A stretch of DNA of 33,814 nucleotides. Source: Bacteroidota bacterium (lineage in GTDB: Bacteria > Bacteroidota > Bacteroidia > Chitinophagales > Chitinophagaceae). The position numbers and the translations under genes were made by a program. Location: contig JAFDYG010000545.1 in assembly GCA_018267545.1 (NCBI GenBank), positions 1-33,814 of the forward strand. Direction: 5' to 3'. Within the stretch, counting starts at the first letter, position 1. Every line of letters begins with the position of its first letter. Positions 7,592 to 16,967 of the stretch are shown here, piece by piece. The notes under the pieces are model-generated. The model ran no database searches and was not told where the DNA came from. It worked only from the letters and a program-made list of their open reading frames with translations.

Positions 7592-9073
7592 ATGAAAAAC
7601 GTAATCAACATATTCATCGCAGGCGCCCTCCTGGCCTCCTGTAATAAATTAGATGTAACACCTCCGGACCGGCTGTCGACGGGCACCTTCTGGAAAACCC
7701 CGGCCGATGCCGACCTGGCCCTCACCGGCATTTATTCCACACTCTACGCCCAGCATGGTCAGATAACGACGTATGCCCCGGTCTGGTGGGAAAATTTCAG
7801 CGACGACTCCTATACGCAAAACAACCAGGGCGGCGCACAGCAAGCGCTGATCGCAGGTCTTACCCCTGCCTCCACCGGATTTATAGGTGATAATTCCCAA
7901 AGCCTTTATATCAATGCCTATAAAAGCATTGCTGCCTGTAATACGTTCTTAGCCAACGTCGGTAAAGTGCTCAGCGGAGATTCACTGAATCGCTATAAAG
8001 GAGAAGCGAGCTTCATACGCGCATTCAATTACTTTCTGCTGGCCGAGACTTATGGAAATGTCCCCCTATTGACAGCCGATCCGCTGACGGTGAATTACAA
8101 GGATAAGCTGACCAAATCCCCCCAGGCTGACGTCCTCAAGCTGGTGGAAAGCGACCTCACCGCAGCCATTAATTCTCTTCCCGACACAAAATACTCTAAC
8201 GGTCACGTAGTAAAGGGATCCGCAGAAGGATTGATGACAAGGGTGCTTTTGTTCGAGAAGAAGTATACCGACGCAGCTGCAATGGCAAAGGCAGTGATCA
8301 ACAGCGGCCTGTTTTCGCTGAACAGCAACTATGCCGCCAACTTTTACAAGCCGGATCAGACTGCCAGTCCCGAGATCATGTTCTCGGTACAATTCCAGGC
8401 CCCCGCAGCAGCCCATCCCACTTCTTTTACCTTGGTGCTGATTCTTCCCGGCTACGTGGATGTCCAGGGTACGCAGAACATGATCGACGAATATGAACCA
8501 AATGATCCCAGGAAAACGATGACTTTCTTTTTCCCTGGCGATACCCCGGCACAAGGATGGCCTTTTACCGGCACAGTCGGAACACCCGGCGTCAATAACT
8601 GGACGGTTGGTTTCTATCCCGGAAAGAAATGGCTGGACCCCAAGCTGGTCAATCCCCAGCCGGGACTGCTCGACGACCAGGACTATGTATGGCTGCGATA
8701 TGCAGATGTGAAGCTGATGTATGCCGAAGCACAAAATGAAGCCGTCGGACCGGACGCCAGCGTCTACCAGCAGATCAACGAGGTCAGGGCACGACCCGGG
8801 GTAAGTATGCCGGCACTGCCGGCCGGCCTTAGCCAGGCCGATATGCGCACCCGGATCATACACGAAAGAAGAGTAGAGCTGGCCCTCGAAGGGCTACGGT
8901 ATTTCGATCTGCGCAGGTGGGGACTCGCCAAACAAAAGCTGGACGGCTTCGTACAAAACCCGCTGACGCCCACGATCAAAACATTGTATAAGGACAATTT
9001 TCAATTCTGGCCGATACAACAATCGGAAATCGACAGAAATGCTCCTGCACTAATACAAAATCCCGGCTATTAA
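7592..9073 (+). CDS. SusD/RagB-family surface glycan-binding lipoprotein (module 1)
   Basis: This 493-residue lipoprotein forms the lid on the SusC transporter and binds the substrate at the cell surface. MKNVINIFIAGALLASC is a lipoprotein signal peptide with the acylated cysteine at residue 17. The start lies 10 bases after the susC stop. Family features include GEASFIRAFNYFLLAETYGNVPLL (split in the TPR-like region), YVWLRYADVKLMYAEAQNE and the C-terminal HERRVELALEGLRYFDLRRWG, ending in PGY. An in-frame ATG 81 bases upstream lies inside susC and would remove the signal peptide, so I reject it. A strong terminator follows. Confidence 0.96.
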   Translation: MKNVINIFIAGALLASCNKLDVTPPDRLSTGTFWKTPADADLALTGIYSTLYAQHGQITTYAPVWWENFSDDSYTQNNQGGAQQALIAGLTPASTGFIGDNSQSLYINAYKSIAACNTFLANVGKVLSGDSLNRYKGEASFIRAFNYFLLAETYGNVPLLTADPLTVNYKDKLTKSPQADVLKLVESDLTAAINSLPDTKYSNGHVVKGSAEGLMTRVLLFEKKYTDAAAMAKAVINSGLFSLNSNYAANFYKPDQTASPEIMFSVQFQAPAAAHPTSFTLVLILPGYVDVQGTQNMIDEYEPNDPRKTMTFFFPGDTPAQGWPFTGTVGTPGVNNWTVGFYPGKKWLDPKLVNPQPGLLDDQDYVWLRYADVKLMYAEAQNEAVGPDASVYQQINEVRARPGVSMPALPAGLSQADMRTRIIHERRVELALEGLRYFDLRRWGLAKQKLDGFVQNPLTPTIKTLYKDNFQFWPIQQSEIDRNAPALIQNPGY

Positions 9074-9081
9074 CAATAAAG

Positions 9082-9111
9082 AAATGCCCCGCCAGGTGAA
9101 GCGGGGCATTT
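9082..9111. terminator. bidirectional terminator between susD and the T9SS protein gene
   Basis: A perfect 11-bp inverted repeat has arms AAATGCCCCGC (9082-9092) and GCGGGGCATTT (9101-9111) and an 8-base loop. It lies between two convergent genes, eight bases after the susD stop, and its A/T outer pairs allow it to act in both directions. Confidence 0.88.
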
Positions 9112-9122
9112 CGTTTATATGC

Positions 9123-12100
9123 CTAAAACACACTAAACGGAACCGTCTTACCCTCGACCTGCAAAAAATACATCCCCGGCCGATACCCCGCCACACTCAA
9201 ATCAAACGTATTCACACCCGATCGAATAACATTATTATAATCCGCCACTACCTTCCCCCCCGCATCCACAATCCTCATCACCGTCCTCCCACTCCCCACA
9301 GCCGTAAACGTAACACGAACATTCGTCCGAGCCGGATTCGGATAAAGCTGCACCCCCAGCTCCCGCGCAGCCACATCGACCGACACTACACGAGAATACG
9401 TCGCCCCTCCGTCATTATCCACCTGCCGGAGCCGGTAGAAACTCCGCCCGGCAAACGGATGTACATCGACCGCGCTATAATTCCGCAAAACATTGCTAGC
9501 CACCTCCGCAATCTTAGCATAAACTACCCCATCCTGACTCCTCTCAACCTCCCATCCCCTATTGTTTACCTCCACAGACGTACTCCACGTCAGCTCCACA
9601 TTCCCCTCCGTCGTCACTCGCGCATCGAAACCCACCAGCTGCACCGGCAAAGTCGTAAAAGTCAAATCCCGAATCCCGATGTACCAGGTATTATTCAAAT
9701 TGGCCGAGCTCAACCCCGTCCTATTGACTTCCAAATCAACAGTAGCATTCGTAGCACTTCCAAAAGTCCCCACCGCGCTCGACGCCAACGAAGCATTTAG
9801 ATCCGGAAGGGAAAACTGACCGAACCCATTCCCGCCATATCGCAGTTGTCCCGTACTTCCATTCGGCGCCAGCCCATTACCCGTACTAATCTGCCAGGCC
9901 GCAATAGAAACCGCTTTCACCATCGAGCCCCAGCTCGCGTCAAAATAAGAAATCGGCGTATAGCTCTCCCCCGTAGGATCATGCTTGACACTCATCGTCC
10001 CACCCGTCGTAAGATTGGTCGAATAGCCAAACCACAAGGGACGAAAGGCATTCCGTGAAGGACTCGTCCCCATCGGAAAAAGCCCGGTAGTGCTGGGAAT
10101 AGACATGCTTGCCTTCGGAAACCAGCGGGTAAAGGTCCCGCCATACGCCCAACCGGCGCTATAGCTCAGCGTTCCCGGAGAACCCGTGCTCGTACCCAGC
10201 GTCAGCGTATTCCCATTCAGGTCGATAAGCCCCTGATTCATCGCAAGGGTACCCGTTATCGTCGGAGAAAAGCTAAACTGCAAAATACTAGTCGCAGACG
10301 GCTTTGCCATCGTCAGGTTGACGATCTGCGGCACCGGCGCACTGCCGTTCGAAAACGTCTGCGTCCCCGAACCATTGATGGTCACATTACCACTATTGCT
10401 CGCAAAGGTAATCGGAGCACCGACAATCCCCGCGACCGAAATATTCGCGGCAAATGTCGACGTGGCCCCATACGCCGGATAAATAATCGCACTCGCCGAG
10501 CTCTGAAGAAAAGCAACGTCGTTGTTAAAGGTATCCCCAAGCCCCGTATATCCTCCCTGCCGAAGCGTCCCCGAACCCGAATTGATGATCCGCGTAAGCC
10601 CGTTGAACGTATTCCCGCCGTTACTGGTGCTGTTGAAGCCAGAAGTATGCTGCAGCGAAGTCGATCCGTTAAACGTATTTTTCTGAAACCGGATATTCCC
10701 CACGATCGCGACAAAATCGGAGTTCATCGTATTGCCGATGATATAGCCATTCGCATTGGCGTCATTGACCGTAACTTTCGTGCTCCCGTTAAACGTGTTC
10801 CCAACGAAATATCCTGCCGTATCCGCGGTGAAATTACACGGGCCGTTAAACGTACAGGAGTAGGAAGGAAGCGACGTCGTACCTCCGACATAAAGCGCAC
10901 CGGTACTACCGGCGGTATTCACGGTCTGCGTCAGCGTACCGAGCTGCGTGAGATTGCACAAATAGACATTTGTCTGTCCATTGATAGAACCAGTAAGAAA
11001 TTGCGCACCGCTGTTCAGTATGATAGTCCCATACGCATTATTATTGGCAAAGTGGAAAAAACCGGTCGAGGTCGACGTCGAATTCAACGTGATGGTATTA
11101 TCGAAGGTCACACTGTTCACATTACCCGAACCCGCATCGGCAAAAGTCATATTCCCCGTCAATCCGATATTGGCAATCACCGGTCCATAGAACCTGGCCG
11201 AGGCATTCCCACCGCCGTTCTGCCGGCAGATAAAAAAGCCCCCATCCGTAACAGAGGTCATGGTCGTCGTACCGTAAAAGGCATTGCCGATGGAATTGGC
11301 TCCTACGATAAAATTATTATTCGATCCACCCGTCGCCAACGCGTTAAACGTAGCGTTGTAAAAGGTATCAGGCAAGGCCATATTATCGCCCATCCTCCAC
11401 CGGCTCGCCGTCGGAGCCGCAGTAAATGTCACCGGACCATGATAAACATTCCCGCCTCCGAAAATATCATCCGCATTCAAGGTCTTTACAAAATTCGCGG
11501 TACCGTACTGCGTAAAGTTTTCAAATTGGATCCTCCCGGAACTGTCGCTAATCGTCACCCCTGCCGTCGCCGTTCCAATCTGCGTCCCCATATAATTAGT
11601 CGTCTTATTACTATTCGGATCCGACACCTTGAAGGTCGAACCAGCCACGCTCGTCAGGATTAGCCCTCCGTTCAGCTGGTCCGTGGTATTGGTAACATCC
11701 CCCGTAATGATAAAGTCACGACCTTTCAGGTCGAGACTCCCCTGGGTGAAAGTTGTATTGTGTGTAACATTTAAATTAACCGACGTAGCAATACCCGGAC
11801 TCGAAACAGAAGTGTTATTAAACGCAACATTATAAAAAGTCTGCCCCCCCGTAACAACCGTACTGATAGCCTGCGTACCACTGCTGCCATTAAAAGTTAC
11901 CATACCCTGCTGTGGCAGGAACGGCGTAGCGCTAGTACTTGTAATGGTCCAGTTACCCCCGGCATTGATACTATAATTTTTTACCACATTGACGTCCAAC
12001 GTAGCCGTCCCCTGCACGGTCAAATTACCACCCACGTTTAAATTCCCCCCAAGCATCTTAACCCCCGAATTGGAAATATTCAGATTAGAATAAGTAACCG

Positions 12101-13199
12101 AATTGCCGCCATAGACCGTCTGTGCACCCGCATAGCTATAATCGACCAGGTTAACGCCCGCACTCGGATTAAAAGTACTCACGACAATGAGCTTCGGAGC
12201 AGTATAGAGCAAGGTGGAGCCAGCTCCCTGGAAATATTTCCCCGAACCATACAAAGAATCGGAAATAGTCAACACATTCGTATTCGTCAAAACAGCTCCC
12301 GAAGCAACGCTCAGATTAGGAATCGTCAGCGTACCGGCAATAGTCGCCGTAGCAGACGTGAATTTATATTCGTTTGGACCAGTAACCGTAGCGCTGGCAT
12401 TGAACGTACCGTTGTTCGTAAGGTTTCCAGCCATGACAAAGGCCATGTCGCTCCCCGAACAATCCCAAAGACCGCCCGAAGCAATAGTGACGTTGCCAAA
12501 CGTCTTCGCGCCATTCGCATTTGTATACAGAATAGTACCCGCATCGGTAGTAGCACCCGTGACGGAAAGATTCGTACTGCCAATATTCAGCACCGACGAA
12601 GCCGGAACATTCAGCGTAGAAGCCATGTTCAGGTTACCCACCGCAGAACCCGAAAAAGTAACCGTACCGCTCGTCGAAGCCGCCCCGCCGAAGTTCACCG
12701 TCTTTGCCGCATTAAACGCAATCCCAGATCCATTATTCAGAGAAACAGGACCATTGAAATTCTGCGTTCCCGTAGCGCTGGTATACGTAACAACCCCGAT
12801 AAAAGTCGAGTTGGAACTCACCGTCATCGTATTCTGACCAATGGTTCCCGCACCCGCCGCAGCCGCAAATGCCCCTGTAACATTAAGAACCCCTGTCGCA
12901 GTGCCGGTAATGGCGCCGCCCGAATTCAAACGCAGATTCCCACCCACGTTAAGAGTCCTTGCATTCGCCCAGGTGAGCGTTCCCCAAATGGTAAGATTAT
13001 TACAAGCGCCGGGATTGGCATTCATCGTGATGACGTGCCCGGCCAGAATGGTTACATCGTCTCCAACGTCCGGTACGCCAGCCGGAAGCCAGCTCGACGT
13101 GGAAGTCCATGATCCGGTTCCAGTACTGGTATACGCAGTTGCTAGTGCAGGGAGGGACAGACATAGGGCTATAAAAAGCGCCAAAAAGCTTTTTTGCAT
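9123..13199 (-). CDS. large beta-strand-repeat surface protein with T9SS sorting domain
   Basis: This 1358-residue protein starts with a Sec signal peptide (MQKSFLALFIALCLSLPALA). An N-terminal segment follows with the WTSTSSWLPAGVPDVGDDVTI pattern common in Bacteroidota secreted beta-helix proteins. A long middle part is rich in Gly, Asn, Ser and Thr, with recurring NTFNGxT units around residues 780-900 that suggest a right-handed beta-helix. Near the C-terminus is a fibronectin-like segment (VELTWSTSVEVNNRGWEVERSQDG), then the T9SS type A sorting domain (residues 1285-1358, from LYPNPARTNVRVTF to GMYFLQVEGKTVPFSVF). It is probably exported and attached to the cell surface, as an adhesin or matrix protein. 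No enzymatic motif is seen. It lies 113 bases downstream of the module 2 genes on the same strand. Confidence 0.9.
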   Translation of the reverse strand: MQKSFLALFIALCLSLPALATAYTSTGTGSWTSTSSWLPAGVPDVGDDVTILAGHVITMNANPGACNNLTIWGTLTWANARTLNVGGNLRLNSGGAITGTATGVLNVTGAFAAAAGAGTIGQNTMTVSSNSTFIGVVTYTSATGTQNFNGPVSLNNGSGIAFNAAKTVNFGGAASTSGTVTFSGSAVGNLNMASTLNVPASSVLNIGSTNLSVTGATTDAGTILYTNANGAKTFGNVTIASGGLWDCSGSDMAFVMAGNLTNNGTFNASATVTGPNEYKFTSATATIAGTLTIPNLSVASGAVLTNTNVLTISDSLYGSGKYFQGAGSTLLYTAPKLIVVSTFNPSAGVNLVDYSYAGAQTVYGGNSVTYSNLNISNSGVKMLGGNLNVGGNLTVQGTATLDVNVVKNYSINAGGNWTITSTSATPFLPQQGMVTFNGSSGTQAISTVVTGGQTFYNVAFNNTSVSSPGIATSVNLNVTHNTTFTQGSLDLKGRDFIITGDVTNTTDQLNGGLILTSVAGSTFKVSDPNSNKTTNYMGTQIGTATAGVTISDSSGRIQFENFTQYGTANFVKTLNADDIFGGGNVYHGPVTFTAAPTASRWRMGDNMALPDTFYNATFNALATGGSNNNFIVGANSIGNAFYGTTTMTSVTDGGFFICRQNGGGNASARFYGPVIANIGLTGNMTFADAGSGNVNSVTFDNTITLNSTSTSTGFFHFANNNAYGTIILNSGAQFLTGSINGQTNVYLCNLTQLGTLTQTVNTAGSTGALYVGGTTSLPSYSCTFNGPCNFTADTAGYFVGNTFNGSTKVTVNDANANGYIIGNTMNSDFVAIVGNIRFQKNTFNGSTSLQHTSGFNSTSNGGNTFNGLTRIINSGSGTLRQGGYTGLGDTFNNDVAFLQSSASAIIYPAYGATSTFAANISVAGIVGAPITFASNSGNVTINGSGTQTFSNGSAPVPQIVNLTMAKPSATSILQFSFSPTITGTLAMNQGLIDLNGNTLTLGTSTGSPGTLSYSAGWAYGGTFTRWFPKASMSIPSTTGLFPMGTSPSRNAFRPLWFGYSTNLTTGGTMSVKHDPTGESYTPISYFDASWGSMVKAVSIAAWQISTGNGLAPNGSTGQLRYGGNGFGQFSLPDLNASLASSAVGTFGSATNATVDLEVNRTGLSSANLNNTWYIGIRDLTFTTLPVQLVGFDARVTTEGNVELTWSTSVEVNNRGWEVERSQDGVVYAKIAEVASNVLRNYSAVDVHPFAGRSFYRLRQVDNDGGATYSRVVSVDVAARELGVQLYPNPARTNVRVTFTAVGSGRTVMRIVDAGGKVVADYNNVIRSGVNTFDLSVAGYRPGMYFLQVEGKTVPFSVF

Positions 13200-13312
13200 T
13201 GGATATCAGATAAATGGTTAATTATCAACCACATCTGTACCAATTTACAAAAAACACATTATCAGGAAGTTAGTACAACTCCTTATTCCCAATTCCGGAA
13301 AACCTTCCCCTT

Positions 13313-13933
13313 TTAAGGCACAATCCGCACCTTAACGACAAATTTCTTATCCGTCCCCTCATCGATCTGTAAGTTCGGCCGATGCCCCTCACCCGGAAAG
13401 AAAATGCAAAACGTCCCCGCACCCACTTCGAAATACTGCCCATCACCCTCATAAAACCGTATATCACGTACAGAATCATACGCAGTCGCCGGCTTCAGCT
13501 TAGCGATTTCAGCCCGACCCATCTTCTCCCGTCCCCTATAGACATACTGCAGATCCGCATACAGCACATGCCCCTCCCACTTCGTCGTATCCATCATCCT
13601 CGGCCGCCCATCACTCACCATCACGGTCTGACCATCGACGGTAAACTTCCCCGCAGCTACTGTGCTTAAATCCGTATCCCGCAGATACGCAAACGCTTTA
13701 TCCCACTCCGCCTTGTTCTTATGATACTGCTCGGCGAACAACACCCTGTTGATAGAAGAATGTGGTTTCAGAGGATTGGCTTCGAGCGGCCGGCCAAAGC
13801 CATCGTACTTCACCTGCTGCCAAACTTCCTTCTTGAACCATTCGTCGGCGATCTTCTTATTCCATTCCTGTGCAAAGACCTGTCGGCCAGCCAGCATCAT
13901 CAACAAAATACAAACGATCTTATTTACCCGCAT
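13313..13933 (-). CDS. exported YhcH/YjgK/YiaL (DUF386) family protein
   Basis: This 206-residue protein has a signal peptide (MRVNKIVCILLMMLAGRQVFAQ), so it is predicted to act in the periplasm, whereas the E. coli family members are cytoplasmic. Cupin-like family motifs are GHVLYADLQYVYRG, IRFYEGDGQYFEV, CIFFPGEGHRPNL and KKFVVKVRI. The family is linked to sialic acid, ulosonate and alginate-type sugar metabolism, but its reaction is poorly defined. Its start overlaps the end of the upstream Tat-signal protein gene by 14 bases, which implies translational coupling and a role in the same pathway. Confidence 0.88.
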   Translation of the reverse strand: MRVNKIVCILLMMLAGRQVFAQEWNKKIADEWFKKEVWQQVKYDGFGRPLEANPLKPHSSINRVLFAEQYHKNKAEWDKAFAYLRDTDLSTVAAGKFTVDGQTVMVSDGRPRMMDTTKWEGHVLYADLQYVYRGREKMGRAEIAKLKPATAYDSVRDIRFYEGDGQYFEVGAGTFCIFFPGEGHRPNLQIDEGTDKKFVVKVRIVP

Positions 13934-15407
13934 AAAAGTCTTTTATAGCTTTACCGCCGCCAGCGATATTCGGCAGCTTCATTTCAGAATACTTCCGGGA
14001 GAAGATGACACCCTCGGCCCCCGCCTTCAACGCATTCATCGTAGACCGGTACACATCTTCCGGCGACGTCTGCTTATTCTCGGGCTTCGCCGGAATATCG
14101 ATATCCAGACCCGTATAGATCTTTGTTTTTCCCTTTACGCTGTCCAGCGCCCGCTTGGTTTCCAGCGTCACATACTCTTCGGGCATCCCATCCTTCCCAA
14201 GGTCCTTCAATGACATATCTCCATAATTCATCAGGTGGTTATTGAGCCGCAGGTATTCCTCCGCAGGCACGTCCCGGAACACGGTCGACGCAGCCGCATT
14301 GATATAACCCGCATACCGGGAACCTCCGACAATGTTATAAACCACCGGCTTTATAAAGTCGGCATAGGCCAGCCGCTCATACGGCATCTCGGCCTTGGTA
14401 AAAGGACTCAGCGAGTTCGAATGCCAGATATGAAAACCCGCCTGGATAGAAGGCTTCGCTTCCTTGGCCGAATGATAGACATTGGCATAGGTTGCGTGAT
14501 TTCCCTCGGTCCACAGTTTCTCATAGGCCAATATTTCCGGGTAGTCCGTCAGAATCCTCCAAAAACTAGAGAAATATCCATCCACTGGCCGCTCACCCTG
14601 CGTCGAAGCCCGCGAGAAATCCACCAGCTTGCGATACCCCTCCAACGCCCGCTCGACGTCGATCCCCCGTTCCTTCGCCGCCTTCCGGTGATGCTTACAG
14701 AAACAGGTTATGCGATTGGTCGGCCGCTCACCCTTGAAAGGCTGAATGGCATTGTTGAAAGGCCCCTGCCGCTCCGAGCTCCACATCAGCCCGTCGATAT
14801 CATAGCTGGAACAGATGTCCTTGGTCATACCGCTGACGAAATTGATATAGTCCGGATTCAAATCGCAGCAGCTTTCGATATGCTGTCCATAGATCCCCGT
14901 CTCCTGCAGCTCTGCAATGTGCGGCGTATCCTTATGCCAGGTGAAGCTATCCTGGTTGAACACATAGGTCTTCAATCCCCTCTTCTTAGCCTCCGGCAGC
15001 ACCGCCGCCAGCATATCCCAGTCCCCATGATCGGGCGCCTTCGTGTTTTTCAAAATAGTATTCTTGTAAAACTGCGCGTGCGGCGTAGCGAAGTTACCCC
15101 CACGAAAATCCAGGTACTCCTGCTTCCCATGATCCGGGAACGGATACCCCGGAAGCTGCCTGCCCCCAATACCCGTGTCATAGGTAAAAGTGGCAAGAAA
15201 GAGGGTGTTGACCTGCCCCCTCTCTTGTATGTTATCCAATACTTGATTGATGCCTTCGTCGACAAAGGAAATAGCGCCGATCTGCAAGCCCACCAGCTTT
15301 TCTCCCGCCGCCGCCGGAGTCTCCGCTCTAAGAACCGAAGGCAGCAACGCAGCCGCGCCAATCTTTACACTCGTCTGTACGAATTTTCTACGCGAAATAG
15401 CTTTCAT
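13920..15407 (-). CDS. Tat-signal predicted TIM-barrel glycosidase-like protein (paralogue B)
   Basis: This 495-residue protein begins with a twin-arginine signal (SRRKFVQ at residues 5-11 and a following hydrophobic stretch). It contains LQIGAISFVDEGINQVLDNI, KKRGLKTYVF, SYDIDGLMWSSERQGPFNNA (Glu212 a candidate catalytic residue) and TCFCKHHRKAAKERGID (Cys235, Cys237, His239, His240). The alternating beta/alpha pattern and the DG....E motif suggest a TIM-barrel hydrolase like the hypothetical glycosyl hydrolase groups, but I cannot assign a named family. It is a clear paralogue of the upstream gene, starting 7 bases after that gene's stop, and it overlaps the downstream YhcH-family gene. Confidence 0.8.
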   Translation of the reverse strand: MKAISRRKFVQTSVKIGAAALLPSVLRAETPAAAGEKLVGLQIGAISFVDEGINQVLDNIQERGQVNTLFLATFTYDTGIGGRQLPGYPFPDHGKQEYLDFRGGNFATPHAQFYKNTILKNTKAPDHGDWDMLAAVLPEAKKRGLKTYVFNQDSFTWHKDTPHIAELQETGIYGQHIESCCDLNPDYINFVSGMTKDICSSYDIDGLMWSSERQGPFNNAIQPFKGERPTNRITCFCKHHRKAAKERGIDVERALEGYRKLVDFSRASTQGERPVDGYFSSFWRILTDYPEILAYEKLWTEGNHATYANVYHSAKEAKPSIQAGFHIWHSNSLSPFTKAEMPYERLAYADFIKPVVYNIVGGSRYAGYINAAASTVFRDVPAEEYLRLNNHLMNYGDMSLKDLGKDGMPEEYVTLETKRALDSVKGKTKIYTGLDIDIPAKPENKQTSPEDVYRSTMNALKAGAEGVIFSRKYSEMKLPNIAGGGKAIKDFYAGK

Positions 15408-15414
15408 ATTGTAT

Positions 15415-16950
15415 TTACGATTTTAATTTAAGACCATCCCGAATCGCACGACCCGCCGCATCCACCTGCGCCATCGTCATCTCGGAATATTTGCGCGACA
15501 GTATCGTCCCATCCGCACCCGCCTTATACCCCGCCAGCGTAGCGGCATATACATCCTCCGCAGAACACTGACGGCTCGTATCCTTTACCGGAATGTTGAC
15601 GTCGATACCCGGCAAGATCTTACATTTTCCTTTGACGCCATCGATCGCCCGCTTGGTTTCCCGGTAAACGTAATCCGCGGAAAGACCCTCCGTCGGCAGC
15701 TTGTCCAACGGAGCTTCGTTCCCATAACCCAGCAAATGATTGTTGAACCGATACAGCTCATCCAGCGGAACATCGCGGAAGACCGTAGAGCCGATGTTCT
15801 TGATAAAATTCGCATACCGCTCGCCTGCGCAGACATTGTAAGCCACCACTTTCAAAAAATCTGCTTTTTCTGCCAGCTGCGAATAATCCCTCGCTGCCCT
15901 AAAGATAGGATTGAAGGAATTGACGTGCTCGATATGAAATCCCACCTGGAGGTTCTTATTGATGCCCTTTACAGTATCATAGACTTCGTGCAGCACCTGA
16001 TGCTTGCCTTCGTCGAAGACACGGTCCCAGGCAGCGATTTCGGGATATTCCATCATCAGCCGCTCGAAAGCCACATAGTAACCATCTACCGGCCGCTGCC
16101 CTTTCAGCGAAGCCTGGATAAACTGATCCAGCTTTAGATAGCCTTCCTTAGCTCTTTTGAAATCGATGCCCTTTTCCTTCGCCGCACGCTGGTGATGCTC
16201 GCAAAAACAGGTCACACGAGAGCTGTCGATGGACTGAAAATGGCTCGCACCAAGCGCATTCAGCAGTGGCCCGCTGCGCTCATTAAAAAGCAGAATGCCG
16301 TCGATATCGTACGACTTGCAGAGGTCCGTCACCAGGCTGGTCCAATAGTTCCGGATATTCGGGTTGTAAAGACAGACGGTGTTGGCCTTCCTGCCCATCA
16401 GATCGATCTCATAACAGTCCTGAATACCGGGGACGTCGCTTTTCCATTGGTCTTCGATGCTGGCATATATCTTAATCCCCCTTTTCTTCGCAGCCGGCAA
16501 TACCTCTTTCAAAATATCCACATTCCCTATTTCAGGAGCATGTGGGACTTTAATCGTGGTATTATTATAATACTGGGGATGCGGCGTTGCATAGTTCCCG
16601 CCATGAAAAGTACTTTCATCGGAGGTCTGCGAGCCATGATCCGGAAATTTTTTGCCGGGCATCTGACGGCCCGCCAAACCGCGGCCATACGTAAATGTGG
16701 TCAAAAAAACAGTATTACAGGCAGCACGCTGCTGAACGATGTCCAGCACCTTGTCTACTCCTTCATCTACAAAAGAGATAGCCCCGATCTGGATACCATT
16801 GATCATATCGGCAGCAGCCTTCTTCTTCGCCACCAGGTCCATCGGTGAAAACCCTGTCATCGGCGCAGTCGCAGCAAGAGCCGCAATCTGGGCGCTGCTT
16901 TTCAAAAAGGCACGGCGGGAGTTGTTCTTCGCGGTTGAGATTCTTTTCAT
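15415..16950 (-). CDS. Tat-signal predicted TIM-barrel glycosidase-like protein (paralogue A)
   Basis: This 511-residue protein has a twin-arginine signal (SRRAFLK at residues 11-17). It shares the full length and all main motifs with paralogue B: IQIGAISFVDEGVDKVLD, GRQMPGKKFPDHG, KKRGIKIYASIED, SYDIDGILLFNERSGPLLNA (Glu224) and TCFCEHHQRAAKEKGID (Cys248, Cys250, His252, His253). A later GFHIEHVNSFNP matches GFHIWHSNSLSP in the paralogue. It follows susD of module 2 after a gap with three hairpins. The likely role is periplasmic breakdown of the glycan imported by SusC/SusD. The exact activity is unknown. Confidence 0.8.
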   Translation of the reverse strand: MKRISTAKNNSRRAFLKSSAQIAALAATAPMTGFSPMDLVAKKKAAADMINGIQIGAISFVDEGVDKVLDIVQQRAACNTVFLTTFTYGRGLAGRQMPGKKFPDHGSQTSDESTFHGGNYATPHPQYYNNTTIKVPHAPEIGNVDILKEVLPAAKKRGIKIYASIEDQWKSDVPGIQDCYEIDLMGRKANTVCLYNPNIRNYWTSLVTDLCKSYDIDGILLFNERSGPLLNALGASHFQSIDSSRVTCFCEHHQRAAKEKGIDFKRAKEGYLKLDQFIQASLKGQRPVDGYYVAFERLMMEYPEIAAWDRVFDEGKHQVLHEVYDTVKGINKNLQVGFHIEHVNSFNPIFRAARDYSQLAEKADFLKVVAYNVCAGERYANFIKNIGSTVFRDVPLDELYRFNNHLLGYGNEAPLDKLPTEGLSADYVYRETKRAIDGVKGKCKILPGIDVNIPVKDTSRQCSAEDVYAATLAGYKAGADGTILSRKYSEMTMAQVDAAGRAIRDGLKLKS

Positions 16951-16967
16951 GATAATATTTTAAGTGT

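Noticed and set aside
10500-10870. Recurring AAACGT-type DNA words in the T9SS gene as a possible tandem DNA repeat
   Set aside because: They encode the repeated NTFNGxT protein motif and vary in spacing, so they reflect protein repeats and not a separate DNA element.
10647-11663. 338-codon open frame on the plus strand inside the T9SS protein gene
   Set aside because: Arg/Ile-rich shadow of the minus-strand gene, whose signal peptide and T9SS domain make it clearly the real one.
14235-15431. 398-codon open frame on the plus strand
   Set aside because: It is antisense to the Tat-signal paralogue genes, rich in Arg, Pro and His as expected for a shadow frame, and has no recognisable domain.
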